Shown here: positions 11,115 to 23,382 of the stretch, in pieces
Layout: each line of letters starts with the position of its first letter
Numbering within the stretch: position 1 is the first letter of the stretch
Source: Sipunculus nudus
Taxonomy: Eukaryota > Annelida > Sipuncula > Golfingiida > Sipunculidae
Direction: 5' to 3'
Assembly: GCA_026874595.1 (NCBI GenBank)
Contig: CM049313.1
Location: forward strand, 45,910,659 to 45,974,658
DNA length: 64,000 nucleotides
Made by a program: the position numbers and the translations under genes
Notes under the pieces: model-generated
Told to the model about the DNA's origin: nothing
Databases searched by the model: none
The model's input: only the letters and a program-made list of their open reading frames with translations

Positions 11115-12506
11115 TTAATTTCAGAAGGACCTCTCCCTTTCTTTCATATTAAAAGAATATCAACAAGAGTTTATCAGCACGGTTGATCATTTTACTTTCC
11201 GATTCTCCGATCCCTGCTTTTTAGCAGAACCCAGGCTCTACCCGTCTCAATTACAATACGGCTAATCCAACTATAGTATTAAACCAACGGTAGAGCGATA
11301 GGTGTTTTCGTTGCAATTGGAGCTGCGGGTCAGTGACCAGTTTGCCGCCCATACGTCGGCATTCATTGGTTATGGAGACCTAGTTAAAATGTCAGTACAT
11401 TGAAAGGTCATGCCTTCATCGCTACTTGCCGCCCGCCGACGGAGAAGAACATATAAAATTGCATGTTAACTTTTTGTAACCCCCCCCCCCGGTCCGCCCC
11501 TATAGTCTTTTGTCTTGGGAACGGATAAACGCTAATTTTGTACAAGTTGATATTCAGACCAACTTTTGGCAGGATATTCTGCCATGTCTGAAAACTAGGT
11601 CACTGTGACCTTGTTTCTGTTCAACCAAACCGATAAAACTTGTACCTCCAATTTTTTAAAATCAAAATCTGTAGCAGCTAAATGCAATGTGTGGATGTTT
11701 CGTTAATTTGGTTATATATAAATAAGTCGGCACCAACTGAAAATGTGGCACAAAAATTATTTCATTGTGGAAAATGTCCAATAAATTCCCCAGTAAATGA
11801 GAGACTAACCTCATACTCCTTGGTGATGGTTAGAGTTGTTAGTATCAGCTATATATTGCTGCAAAACCCTTTTAGCTTATTTCATACTCAGCATATTTCC
11901 GGAAATAAAGAGGTTTCAAAGTATCAAATCCCCTTTCTTTATGACAGTATAAGTTCTTTATATATGTCGTTAGGGGAACGAGACAACATCAGCGCAAATA
12001 AGCACACCGAAAACAGACTGAATTTTAAATAAAACACTTTTATTAAAGAATTTGTAACAATACTGACAATGAGCTCTTTAACATGAATTTTATCTACAGT
12101 TGTATAAATCCATAAACATGTATTTAAAAACCCACAAAATAAAATAGAACAAATGATTGCCTAAGTATACCGTTGATCCATGTCCGTTCTTGAACACTGT
12201 TTGATCCTTGCTTACACTAACAAGGTTTCACACACGGGAACTGGTTCAACTGAAGCGCGTTTCCGAGCATCTATTGACCTTGCCAGTCCTCGTCAGGTGA
12301 TCAAATGATGACATGGCCATAAGCAAGCAGGCCCAGAGAGTTTCCTCTAAAAGGCGGGGGGAGGGGGGGGCACGAAATCCCAGGAATAAGTCTGTTTTAC
12401 ATTCAATACAGCTGAAGCATTGACGCGAAGGAACTAGCTGTTTAGGTTTAATCAAGAGGGAGCGCTATAGTCTTATATTCTACCATATCTTGTACTAGCT
12501 GATAAA
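11115..12506. other. Intergenic, no gene seen
   Basis: Mixed sequence with a C-run at about 11481-11490 and a G-run near 12356-12370. Around 11510-11650 is a fragment (GGTCACTGTGACCTTGTTTC) resembling degraded interspersed repeats. A 116-codon plus-strand ORF (11682-12032) has no recognisable domain and no splice or UTR context, so I do not call it. Confidence 0.5.
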
Positions 12507-12520
12507 CCCGGTATACCGGG
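12507..12520. repeat. 14-bp perfect palindrome followed by T-run
   Basis: CCCGGTATACCGGG, preceded by CTAGCTGATAAA and followed by CTTTTT. Such CTAGCTG..CCCGG..CCGGG ends are typical of old interspersed repeats in invertebrates, so this is probably a mobile-element end. A bacterial-type terminator is not expected in this genome. Confidence 0.5.
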
Positions 12521-13809
12521 CTTTTTACCACTGTTTGGGAGATATATTTACTGAGATATTGAATGCTGGCTCAATTTTTATAAAAAAAAAAAAGTTAAAA
12601 GAAAATATAGATTTTTAGTGGGATACTCTCGGAATACGATATGTACAAATAATTTTTACTGTTATTTTGTGGCGCTGTGCTCGTGGCAAAACTCATATCC
12701 CGGTATGTTTACCTTGAAGACCTACTTGATCAGTGATGGTTTACATTGCGAACCGGGATGAGACGCGGAGGCATACAGTGTTTCGTTGATATTTGACTGG
12801 TTTCTATCGTTGGTCGTATTTATAAAGAATAGGTTGATGTGAGGAACACACGAAAAATTAATTAAATATACGTTGCAAGGAAACTGTTCCTGAAGAAGGA
12901 AACAGAAATATGTATACATCGTAAGTAGTAAAAGCGGACCCAGCGGGCTCCGGGCAGTAGGTCCGTATCCCATTTTCAGCCACCGCAACTTTTTTTCATC
13001 GTATCAGACAAATTTTTAGGCCTGAAACCCCCGACACCATCCCAGCCCTGTTCCTGCAACTGGGACCTTGAATTAGGTTTTGTCATTAATCCTCCTGGGT
13101 TGAACTCTCCATTTCTTAAAGCGAGAAACATGTGTTTTTCTCTTTTACAGACCACGCACGTGGGGCAAAATCCCTCATTGAAAGCAAGCGTTATTCATAT
13201 GAACAATAGTCCTTAGTGTTAGAGGTTAAGTGACCACGATGCACGCATTCCGGTGATTGACGAAGGCAGTTCGGCTATGCTCGGTTAAAAAAACGGAAAA
13301 ATCACTCAAAATTATATGTATATTAAAAATTATTTATTTTCATATCGCCTATGTCACTGCGGGGATAATAACCTTTAAAATGATGTATGGCACAATATTG
13401 TACACAGCGCGGTTTTAGAGAACATTGCGAACAAACGTGAACTGAATTCCTTTTATAAGTATTAGATCACTCACTAGAAACTCTTTGTTCCAAATCCGGG
13501 TAAACTCAGTGCTTTTCTCTTTGTAATCAACACACACAGGGCGTTTACAAATACAGAAAACTCCATAATCATAAACACAATCATAGTGTGACTACTGGAT
13601 GCTTCCTGATCACATTCTGTCCATAGCTGGAGGAGAACCCTTAAGAAAACAACCATTTCAGTCTCACACAAATTGGATGCACTGAATCAGCGCCTAGATT
13701 TGATCTACACTGTCCCCTCTCATTATTTTTACCCACGAATGCATGCTTAGACAGCCGCAGCAACCTATCCTGTTTAAGAGTATGCTGACTGTTAGTCATA
13801 GCAGGATTA
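12521..13809. other. Intergenic, no gene seen
   Basis: Several 65-90-codon ORFs on the minus strand lack domains, splice context and each other's support. No RNA gene or repeat was recognised, apart from short homopolymers. Confidence 0.45.
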
Positions 13810-14106
13810 AGGCAAAAAAAGGTATAGTTCTCAGGCACTGTTTTAGAAATCAGTGCGGGCGGACGGTATTTTATTTTTTACCTTTTGTTGTATGTTTCGA
13901 TAAAAATCTCAAATGATCTCGGAATAGCATGAAAATAACATTTTTTGGCTAAACAGGTAAAACTACTGACGTAAAATGTTTTATCTATCTTCTTAAAAGA
14001 TGAAACTAAAAAAACAAACAATTTTTTATGCGGGGGGGGGGGGGTTAAAATTGACGCGGGCGGTCCTGGGAACCATACATTTTATTTATTTATTTATTTT
14101 TGCCTA
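13810..14106 (-). mobile_element. Family V MITE, copy 1
   Basis: The left end is AAGGCAAAAAAAGGTATAG followed by TTCTCAGGCACTG; the right end is GTCCTGGGAACCATACAT followed by (TTTA)n and TTTTTGCCT. These are the two ends of an inverted pair of about 30 bp, best seen in the copy at 44604. The interior has ATCTTCTTAAAAGATGA and a G-run before GTTAAAATTGACGCGGGCGG. Orientation is opposite to the 44604 copy. Non-coding. Confidence 0.8.
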
Positions 14107-15688
14107 AATGAACAGTTTTATGGAGGTTTAGAACCCCGATACCTAGCATCTGCTGTGGGTCTTTGATATGCAGGCGTTACAATGAAATTAACCAGCTTGC
14201 TCGTACAAATTTAACTTATATATATACATATATTATGCAAATACAGAAAACGTTTTACATACAAACTTATCACACAGACTTTGGACAAAAACGCATATGA
14301 CATACACCTATTATGAATAAATCCCTGTCTGTTCTTATGTGTTAGAGCCAAATCCTTACACAGGAATCTGCCGATTTAGGGGGGAACCCGTGGAACACGG
14401 AGCAACGTCATTACAATGGATAAATGTGCGTCTTGAGATGCCCGCTGTGAAGAGTTAGTTCAGAATGTGGAATGTTGGCAGCACGTCCAGAGCCATTACG
14501 GACATTATGGATAACCCAGCTAAACCGATTAGGGAATTATTATACAAGTTGATAAAAGTATTGGGAAACTAATCCGCTTATCAAAGGTTATAATATGTAT
14601 AACGCATACTTCATTAGCTTACCTGTACACAAGTATTATGTAATGTACAAATTTGGACTATTATACTTACACAAGGATAACATGTACCTTACCTTATGTG
14701 CTCAGAATAACACAGACTGCGGTCAACTAAACTGGAAATAAAAAGACATCCACAAATTGCATTTAATGGAGACGCCAATGCATGCCCATGGTTATTTTTC
14801 GGGCCTTATTAAAATAAATCACTGTTTAAACGCAAGGGTTTGCTTTCTGGTGAAATGTTAATATCGGTTATATCAGCCAAGACTTGGGTAATGCATTATC
14901 GATGAAAATTGTTATCAAAAATGTAAAGAATTGTTTCGATTATCAGACAGGGACTGTAGACTTTTATGTGAAAAGAAGCTGTATAATATACTTAAATTGC
15001 ATCACCTGGTAAAAACATAGACTCGATATTGCAATAACAGTAGATGGTCCGTATTATATTGCTAAGACTATCAAAAATAAGTTACATCTAACAACTGCAA
15101 TGAATTTGCCTTGAAATAGCACGCTCTCACACAGTGTGTAAAATATGAAACTCGTGACTGTGCTCGTATATATGTACACAGGATAATGATTGTGAATATG
15201 ACAAAGTATTTCAAATACAGATATTTAACATGTCAACACGGGACTTCAACATTACCTCGCCAGAGGCGTAGGCGGAAATAAACGCCAATAAAATCTAACT
15301 GTCAAGGCGAGTATGATCATACTGATGGCAATAACAATGGCTCACCTGTACCAGTGTCACACCCATTATTGGTTTTATTATGGCTTTCTTTTAACTGATG
15401 CATATGGTTCACTTAAACACCGCAGGACGTTCTATATAATCAATATCACCCTAGAGAAGTGGGCAAGAATATAATGCATAAAGGTTTAACGGGGCGTATT
15501 AAATGTATCCTGAATTGGTTGAAATTGTTGGTTGTCATATGAAATTTAAATGCATACACGTTTCTGCAATAGTGGGGCTTTTTTTACAACTTAAAGTTAC
15601 TTCACTTTGATTTTTCGGGGACCGATTTTAGCCAGATTACTTGATGTTTAGGGGTAAATATGTTCAGCTTATATGTTAGTGTCTGACA
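14107..15688. other. Intergenic, no gene seen
   Basis: Moderately AT-rich, apparently single-copy DNA. No ORF with coding character and no repeat family member was recognised. Confidence 0.45.
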
Positions 15689-15701
15689 ACACACACACAC
15701 T

Positions 15702-15748
<47 letters not shown>
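15689..15748 (+). repeat. (AC)n and (TC)n microsatellites
   Basis: A short (AC)n at 15689-15700 is followed by a (TC)n of about 22 units at 15705-15748. The nearby minus-strand ORF ending in repeated RE dipeptides is a microsatellite artefact. Confidence 0.95.
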
Positions 15749-15750
<2 letters not shown>

Positions 15751-17410
15751 ATTCATGTTGTTGTGATTTCCACACAGATGCAGGATAACTTTTGAATGTT
15801 AGTACGTCTGCCCTGTTATAATGAAATTCTGTTGATGTATTCCATAAAATTATAAGAATAGAGACAGAGAAATAACAGAGAAAACATTTATTTTGGATAT
15901 GTTTGTTTTGTTTTATATCCAAATACACTTTTTGTTTAACGAGCAGAAATCTCAGTGTGTAAGCTAAAATAGGTTTATTACGTTTAATCATATGATATGA
16001 TATAAAACAAAATATTATTTTTCTTAATGTTTTGGACCCGACCACTAAGTGTCAGTCGTCACCGTCAGGTGTCGCAAGTGAGGTGGGAAATGGTCTGCAT
16101 TATCAAATGTGAATCACGCATTTATTTTCATGCTAGTAATTAAGGGCAGGCTTAATGGAGTAAGAATTTCAAGTGTTGCGGAAATTCTTTACATCTGTCA
16201 GTGTGTCTATTGTGTTCATTATCTCCAGATCTCAAGACGTACTCTTCTCAAATGTGAGAAAATATTTTGATCAAATAAAGAAAAAAAAAAGGACTTATTC
16301 ACGTTTGGCATTATTTGCATAAATCTCTGTTCAACCTATGAATTGTCAGCAAGCGTTGTAATGTCCTGGATTCATTGTTCCATGTTCCATTACCTTATCA
16401 CTGCATGTGTGATGTGAATCACAGGCAAACATTGCATAAAGCTTGATCTGTATGAAAGATAAATAAATAACAGAGTGATTTGTATAAATTGAAGTTAATA
16501 TATCTTTAAATCATACACATGGCATTTCTCGCCATTTACAATTATTTTTTAGTCGAATTATGCAAAACTTAAATGCTTATGACCATCTATCAATCGCAAA
16601 GATGTTACTTAACTTAGGAAGGTAATTTTCCAAGAAGCAAAAATTCTTCAAGAATATCATTGCATTACATTTTATTTATAAAAATTACCAAGACTAAGCT
16701 AAATGTTAGATTGCATGGCTTAAATTATATGGAGAATTCAGTTTCGACAACAGAATACGATCAGTTTTGTTTGGGCTGTTTTGTTAGCTTAATCAATAGG
16801 ATCCCGCAAGTAAGTGGTTAAAACTTCTTTATCTTGAGATACACACGCATTTTGTCGTATAATAGGCTTGTCACAGTAAAACACTGTTGTCCTTCAGTGC
16901 TCCAGTACAGAGATAGATATGTAGCGCTCAGATAATTGTTGTGAGGCGGCGTCCATTCTTCATTTTCGATTTCCGAAGATTTTGTCACCAGATGAAGCCG
17001 GTCTTCTATTTTTGAGCGACTTAAAGACGCTCCCTCTTTTTTACTCGTGTGGACATAATGGCGTTGATAAATAAATAAGTTTAGACTCAAGTTTGAGAAC
17101 ATTTTGAACAACTTTTTAACTTAATTTCGATGTAAAACGTTTCTCGTGGGAGTTATTATTTGTTACGTACGTAAATAAGGGCCAATTGGCCTTTTATATT
17201 TGCGAATGGTCTACCCACATATTGTTACTATGGTTATTTTCTATATATTTGCGATTTTGAAATTATTATTTACTGATCATTTTGATACGGTCGCATTGGA
17301 TTTATCATAATTTTTCATATGGGTCTATCATCGTATAAAATCCTGGGATAAAGTCTTTAAAATTCCCTTGGAACTGCTGCGGCCATCATTTGGAAAGGGA
17401 ATCGGACAAT
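15749..17410. other. Intergenic, no gene seen
   Basis: No recognised repeat or gene. A 12-bp palindrome TTACGTACGTAA lies near 17162. The 97-codon minus-strand ORF (16818-17111) shows no known domain. Confidence 0.45.
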
Positions 17411-20400
17411 TTTTAGCGAACCTGAGAGCTTATGCGATGGTGCGGCGTCGTCCGTCGTACGTCGTGTGTCGTGCGTCGTCTGTACGTTAACCATAGCTAT
17501 CTCAAAAACGGCAGGAGCTAGCATCACCAAATTTCTTGCAAATATTCAGTCATCCAAAAAACTATATCGGATTTTGTTTATTTTTTTTCTAACTGCATTT
17601 TCTCAGATTTTATAGGAAAAAACTAAAAAAGCTTTAAAAATCTTCTTCTCCGAAACTTTCCAGCCAAATTGTCCAATATTTCACAGAAATGATCTCTGGA
17701 ACAATCATTCTCAAGTTTGTTCGAATGGTTCCAGTTCAGAGATTTTTTGAGAATTACAGGAGGTTGAACTTTGTTAACTTTGCAAAAGAGCATATTAAAA
17801 TTTAAATCTCAGAAACGGCTGGGGCAATCATCACCAAATTTTATGCCAATGTTGGTAACATAGGTCATATCTGAAATTGAGGTATTGGTGGCGCCACCTG
17901 CATCGGCCTTTTTTGTACGGGGTCATCAGTGCCTGTATCACACTGAGAACTACAAAAAACTTCTTCTCTGAAACCATATGACCAAAATGTTTAATATCGC
18001 ACAGAAATGATCCTAGGGTAGTGCTTTCTGAAGTTTGTTCAAATGGTATCTTTTCAGTGACTTTTGGCTAAGTTATAGGAAATTTTATTTAGTCATATGC
18101 TGTAACAGCCCATTTTAGCTCAGTGGCTACAAAGATCTTCTCAAAAACCACTGGACCAAATTCTTAAATTTCACACATTAATTATCCTCAGATGTTGATT
18201 ATTCAAGTTTGTTCAAATGGTTTTGGTTCAATGTGTTTTTTGGCTGAGTTACGGGAAGCTGAACTTAGCCAGTTTGCTGTATCTTCCTATATGAATTATA
18301 AACCTGCAAAACGTTTTTCGACTGATGCCACTGAAGCCAGTTTGTTAAATATTTTACAAGAATAATCCCTACAATAATTCTTATAATAATTGTCATTAAT
18401 GGTTCCACATGAATGATTTTTGGCTGAATTATGGAGATTGAATTGAGTCATTTTACCATATATGTTAGCTGTGTGATGCTGTTACATCTAGCCTGGCACC
18501 AGTTTATCAGCATCTATTACATCATGCCACTAGACATTTAGATTTCAGGTTATCTTTGGTTAATATTGACAAAAAAGTTTTTTAAAAGCTTTTAAAAATT
18601 TTGACTTATGATTTTAGTTATTCATCATACCAGGCAATGTTACAATCATGGATATTCAGCTCTATGGGCTTAATAAAGACAACTGTATGTAGGTTATAAA
18701 TTATTGGTATCCCTACTCAACTTAATTCAAGAATTTGCCATCAATGAGATATATCTGTATTTTAATTTTGCATTCAGTATGCATCCGTAATAATTTTACA
18801 TATATTTCTGATTTCTTTTTTTTTTATAAAAAAAGTCAGCTGAAAAGCATTTTGTATTGGGAAAATAAATTTCAAAGTTATTTCAAAGTTATTTCAAGTA
18901 GGGACCACTTTTGAGTACAGATGGCAGCACTTGGTTTACCATTGGCAGATTGCCAGTGCCTTGATGTTGGCCATTAGCCAAGATGATGTCAGCTCTATAA
19001 ATAGTTTTGGCACAGTGCCAGGATTGGAAGAAGTGCAGCCAGGTATAGGTCAAGAGTTCACTCAGTGCAGTAGCTCCATTCTATTTATAGCTTTGGCAGA
19101 CTGCTCACTGCATCATATTTGGCACCAAAGTTCAGCCTGAATCTATTTATAGCTTTGGCAGACTGCCAACTGTGTCAGATTATGCAACAGGTCAAGAGTT
19201 CACTCAGTGCAGCCAGGTACAGGTCAAAAGTTCACTCAGTCTAGCCAGGTGCAGGTCAAGAGTTCACTCAGTGCAGTAGCTTGAGGCAGCAATTTGTCAC
19301 AGGTCACTCGGGGGCAATTGCCTTACTCACCTAAGCCTTGTCAGCCCAGTGCATCAAACTCTGGGGAAGTTTGATGTATTGGACTGATATTTTGACCGGT
19401 CTTTGCGTCTTTGATGGTATTCACATTTAAAACTAAAGACAGGTGGTGCCACCTACATTGACTTTTGCAGTGTATGCGCCTGCTTATTTCTACAGAGGAA
19501 TTTGATACATCAGCCTAAAATTGGGCATGTTTATACATATCGGGTAGCTTTACAGTGTACAAGACTGGTGGCGCCACCTACAATAATTTTTGCACAGTAT
19601 ATGTCCCTGCTTATTTCACAGGAGGGGCTTGACATATCAGTCTGACATTGGGCATATGTATATATCTCTTCGTTGTATATGAGACGGGTGGTGCCAGCTT
19701 CAATCAATTTATCATGCCAAAACAGAGTTTTGCGGATACTATGTTTTCAGTCGGACGCAGACGCTGCCGCCATCGCCGCATAGATTTCCGGAGAATTCCT
19801 CCATAACCACTGGGCAGAATTTTTTAAAATTCGGAATTATGAACGGGTACATGTGAACTGCTGCGCCCTCATTTTTGGTTGACCTCTGACCTTTCCTCTC
19901 TGCTTAGCGTCCATTTGTGCGTCTGTTCCCACACATAAACCGACATATCTCGGGAACCATTTGACCGATAAGGCTCAAGATTTTGCACAAATGTAGCCTT
20001 TGGAAAGCTTTATAACATACACTAAAAATGGTGGCGCCACCTGCAACCATTTTTGCACAGCGTCCATCTGTTCATCTGCCTTGGGATAAAATCAATCATA
20101 TCTCGGCAGTGGTTTGACTTATCGATCTGATATTTTGCAGGTTTATACACCCTTGACAGATTCCATGATTTTATGACAGGTGGCGCCAGCTACATTCAAA
20201 TTTACGCTGCAGACATCCAAGCTCATATCTCAGGAACCATTAGACCGATTGGGCAGAAATTTTGCATGTTTAAAGATCTCACATAGCTCTTTATCATACG
20301 CAAAACTGTTGGCGCCACCTGCAATCATTTTTGCACAGCGTCCGTCTGTTTGTTTACCATTGGATAAAATCATTCATATCTCGGAAGTGGTTTGACATAT

Positions 20401-21373
20401 CTGCCTACATTAATGTCTATAAATAAGGTTTATACATCCTTGACAGCTTTCTTGATTTTGTGACAGGTAGCGCCGCCTACATTCAAATTTACGCTGCAGA
20501 CATCCAAGCTCATATCTCAGGAACCATTTAACCGATTGGGCAAAAGTTTTGGATGTGTATACATCTCACATAGCTCATAATCATACAAAAAATTGGTGGC
20601 GCCATCTGCCACCATTTTTTAGTGTCTGTCTGTTTGTCTGCCGTGGGCTAAAATCACTCATATCTCAGGAGTGGTGTGACTTATCTTCCTGAAATTTTGC
20701 ATGTCTATACATCTTTGATAGCTTTCTTGATTTTGTGGCAGGTGGCGCCACCTATATTTGTGTATACACTGCAGACATTCAGGCTTATTTCTCAGGACTG
20801 GTTTTACATATCCCCCTGAAATTTTGCATGTATATAGATCTCACATATCTCTTAATCATACATAATATTGGTGGCGCCATCTTCCACCATTTTTGCACAG
20901 CGTCCGTCTGTTTGTCTGCCATGGGCTAAAATCACTCATATCACAGTAGTGGTTTGACTTATCTGCCTAAAATTTTGCATGTTTATACATCTTGGACAGC
21001 TTTCTTGATTTTGTGGTAGGTGGCGCAACCTACATACCCATTTCAGCTGCAGACATCCAGGCTATTATGCGGCACACCTCACTCTATTTCCCCTTGCCAC
21101 TCAATCCATGCCTCACTTCACCTTTCCCACTCTAATTTTGGCGGATACACATATTCCCTTGTTGATTACCCATATTCTAGTTTTTGTGTTGTGTGCACCC
21201 AAGCCAGAATTGCAGCAGTGATGTTTGTTTAATTGTTTCTTGTTCTAAGTGTTTAGTACTTGTATTGTTCCTATACATGTTACACATGTTCTTGAAAAGT
21301 AATGGTCCAGCATTGAAGCATTATACCTGGTGTAATCTCATTGCACAGGTTCGCATTAGGCCTGTAGGCCTTG
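17411..21373 (+). mobile_element. Family Y element (Y2), split by X3
   Basis: It starts TTTTAGCGAACCTGAGAGC and ends CACAGGTTCGCATTAGGCC, a TGTAGGCC hairpin arm, then CTTG at 21370-21373 followed by TTT. It is colinear with Y1: the GTCGTCC-rich leader, 'CTATCTCAAAAACGGC', 'TTGAGGTATTGGTGGCGCC', and the 'GTTCACTCAGTGCAGCCAGG' series near 19060-19260. It is interrupted by X3 at 19711-21180. Without X3 it is about 2.5 kb. No transposition protein is encoded. Confidence 0.8.
19711..21180 (+). mobile_element. Family X element (X3), inserted in Y2
   Basis: The left end is ATCATGCCAAAACAGAG followed by TTTTGCGGATAC. The right end is TTTTGGCGGATACACATATT followed by CCCATATTCTAG (CTAG 21177-21180). 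The inside has at least four tandem modules of about 280 bp, marked by GCTGCAGACATCC at about 20207, 20493, 20769 and 21047 and alternating with GGTGGCGCCACC boundaries (perfect at 20030 and 20741). Non-coding; the 60-90-codon ORFs here are module artefacts. Confidence 0.8.
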
Positions 21374-21764
21374 TTTAGATAGGGTTAGCCTTACCCTTAC
21401 ATTTAACGAATGGGGTTTCCTTTAATAATTTTTACATTTTTTTATGATAACGTAAGGTTCTCCCATTTTCATCCCGTGTTGATCGTTAATTAGGCGCACA
21501 AACCTATACATAACTAATCATGATTCAATGAATATAAATTCTCCAGTTAGTATGGGTACGGACTAGTCGCATTAAAGGTCCGGTCCGTATAACTTCAAGG
21601 AAAGTGGGAACTCGCACATTTCGCTATAAATGTCACGCAAAAAAATTGTCTTAAATAGTCTTGGTTTTTTTGCCTCCAAATAATTTCCTAAGACAGAAAA
21701 GTTTCAATTGCAAGACCTACACATTCAAGCAACAAATTTACGAAATGAATTACACGCAACCTGT

Positions 21765-21766
<2 letters not shown>
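21374..21766. other. Intergenic spacer
   Basis: Single-copy-looking AT-rich DNA between Y2 and a (TA)n array. No gene seen. Confidence 0.5.

Positions 21767-21811
<45 letters not shown>
21767..21811. repeat. (TA)n microsatellite
   Basis: Uninterrupted AT dinucleotides, about 22 units. Confidence 0.95.
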
Positions 21812-21816
<5 letters not shown>

Positions 21817-22052
21817 AAGCCAAAAGTAAAAGAAAATAGTACAATAACTTAACTTTAAATAGAAAGCAGCCGTTACAGCTTTAAAATTAAAGTGATATTT
21901 TCATTTGTATTTAAAAAAAATTTCTTGTTCAACTAAAAAATTATATGCGATAACTGCATTATTTTAGCTAAAACATGGAAGGGCTTTCGCTCTTAAATAT
22001 CTGACACCCTTCATATTTTGACATTGTTTTTGATCAGGACGGCCGCCTTATG

Positions 22053-22054
<2 letters not shown>

Positions 22055-22102
<48 letters not shown>
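22055..22102. repeat. (TA)n microsatellite
   Basis: Uninterrupted AT dinucleotides, about 23 units, less than 300 bp from the previous array. Confidence 0.95.
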
Positions 22103-22105
<3 letters not shown>

Positions 22106-23153
22106 CATCCCTATTGAGATGTATACGCTCATATCCAGTTTTTCAGTGATTTATTTATGATCATGCACCGATCATTGTTTAAGTTATTGCGGTCATGGGC
22201 CGTCCGTGCTTTAAATCAGATCCGACCCACTGGTCTGTTCTTCACAAAATCACGTTTAAATGAGCTGTCGTGGTCCCCTGTTGAATAAACCATACCGCCT
22301 TCTATTGAGAGTTTTGCTTGAGACGGCGATGAGTAAACATTTTTCTGTTGACCATACATTTCCAAGGATTACGTTGGTCACAATAAATACAGAGCCTATT
22401 AATACGTCCTCACACCTTACTTAACCTGAATCCCTGGCGCATTTATAGGGCAAAATACGTCAAGCAAAATAAGCCGAAAAGCGGACTTTTTGGTCAGGAG
22501 TGTACGATTCCAACCGTGACGACGGGCCAGCGTGACGCTTTATTAAACCAGCTCCCGTTTGAACGGATCAAAACAAAAGCAACTTATAGATGTCGACTCG
22601 TTACTACAAACAACTGATTCCAGCCGCGTGTTGCTTAGCTGTAGACCAACAAAGCGCTCGCTTACCATATTGACACACGCTTTGCCCCGCAGAAGGCTTT
22701 GTATGGGTCTTTGCATGGCTACCCTGTAGGCAGCGAGGCGCATAGGCTTACAGGTGACAATCGGCATGCGCAGTGCTTGCCTCGGATACGCCAAGCCGAC
22801 AGCATCGAAATCACCGGAAAAAGCTGCGCCTGGAAATCCTCAAGTTTTCCAAGGAAACGACACAACCGTCAACTAAAATATCATCCGAGGTGCCAAAATC
22901 TTAACGCAGCACATGTTTTAAGGATATTTTTACACACGGGGTTGAGGTGTTTCAAATCATCGCTTGTCTGCTCAGCTTAATCGACCACACTGTCTATATT
23001 TGATTCGGATATAACTCGTCATCGCGTCTGGGGACAGCGAGAGGAAGCATTTTATTGAGGTTTTAGCGCTGCCCTCGCATTGGTTGTCCATGACAGTCGC
23101 TCTGTGTCTTCGCAAAAGGGAGTTAGTTGATCGCTAGGAATGTAGCCACACAC

Positions 23154-23309
23154 ATGAAAGGAGACATTGATCTAGTTGAGGTTTTACCCGAAGGAAGAAT
23201 TGTGTATCCCAGTGGTCGATATAACGAAGATAGCCGGAGAGGTAAAATGTTTGTTCGCTCCGTTGACAACACGGTTGGTGAATGCTGTAACTACGCGTAC
23301 CGTAACATG
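23154..23309 (+). other. Upstream ORF / possible 5' exon
   Basis: The first ATG is at 23154 and opens 52 codons of balanced composition (MKGDIDLVEVLPEGR...). They end exactly at a strong donor, AACATG|GTGAGT (GT at 23310). An acceptor, TGATATTCAG, ends at 23376, six bases before the channel ATG. If this 67-bp intron is removed, the next codon is TGA, so the frame closes as a 52-codon uORF just before the channel start. If retained, the frame ends at 23336. The donor is phase 0, so it could also join directly to a downstream channel exon as an alternative N-terminus. I recognise no domain. Confidence 0.35.
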
Positions 23310-23376
23310 GTGAGTAAATTGTTAATGGGATGAATAGATCGGTGTGGCTACGGCCGATTTTAACACTGATATTCAG
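23310..23376 (+). other. Possible 67-bp intron in the 5' UTR
   Basis: GTGAGT at the left and TGATATTCAG at the right, with a TTTTAAC branch-like motif about 17 bases before the acceptor. The size is small for an animal intron but within the known minimum range. Predicted from the splice signals only. Confidence 0.3.
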
Positions 23377-23382
23377 TGAAAC

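Larger units (their letters stand above)
22430..23376 (+). promoter_or_regulatory. Putative promoter and 5' UTR of the sodium channel gene
   Basis: This stretch is clearly richer in GC and CpG than its surroundings and free of the repeat families that fill the upstream DNA. It ends at the start codon of the sodium-channel exon. A TATA-like CATTTATAGGGC lies near 22440, but that is far upstream and may not be used. Two minus-strand or plus-strand ORFs of 80-93 codons here have no recognised domain and probably reflect the higher GC. The transcription start cannot be placed from sequence alone. Confidence 0.5.

Noticed and set aside
12507-12530. Bacterial-type rho-independent terminator (palindrome plus T-run)
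   Set aside because: The genome is animal; the motif fits an interspersed-repeat end.
22543-22980. Overlapping 83- and 93-codon ORFs in the GC-rich block
   Set aside because: They overlap on opposite strands, have no domain, and are explained by fewer stop codons in GC-rich promoter/5' UTR DNA.
23020-23060. RE1/NRSF silencer element near the channel start (GGGGACAGCGAG)
   Set aside because: Only part of the right half site is present; the TTCAGCACC left half is absent.
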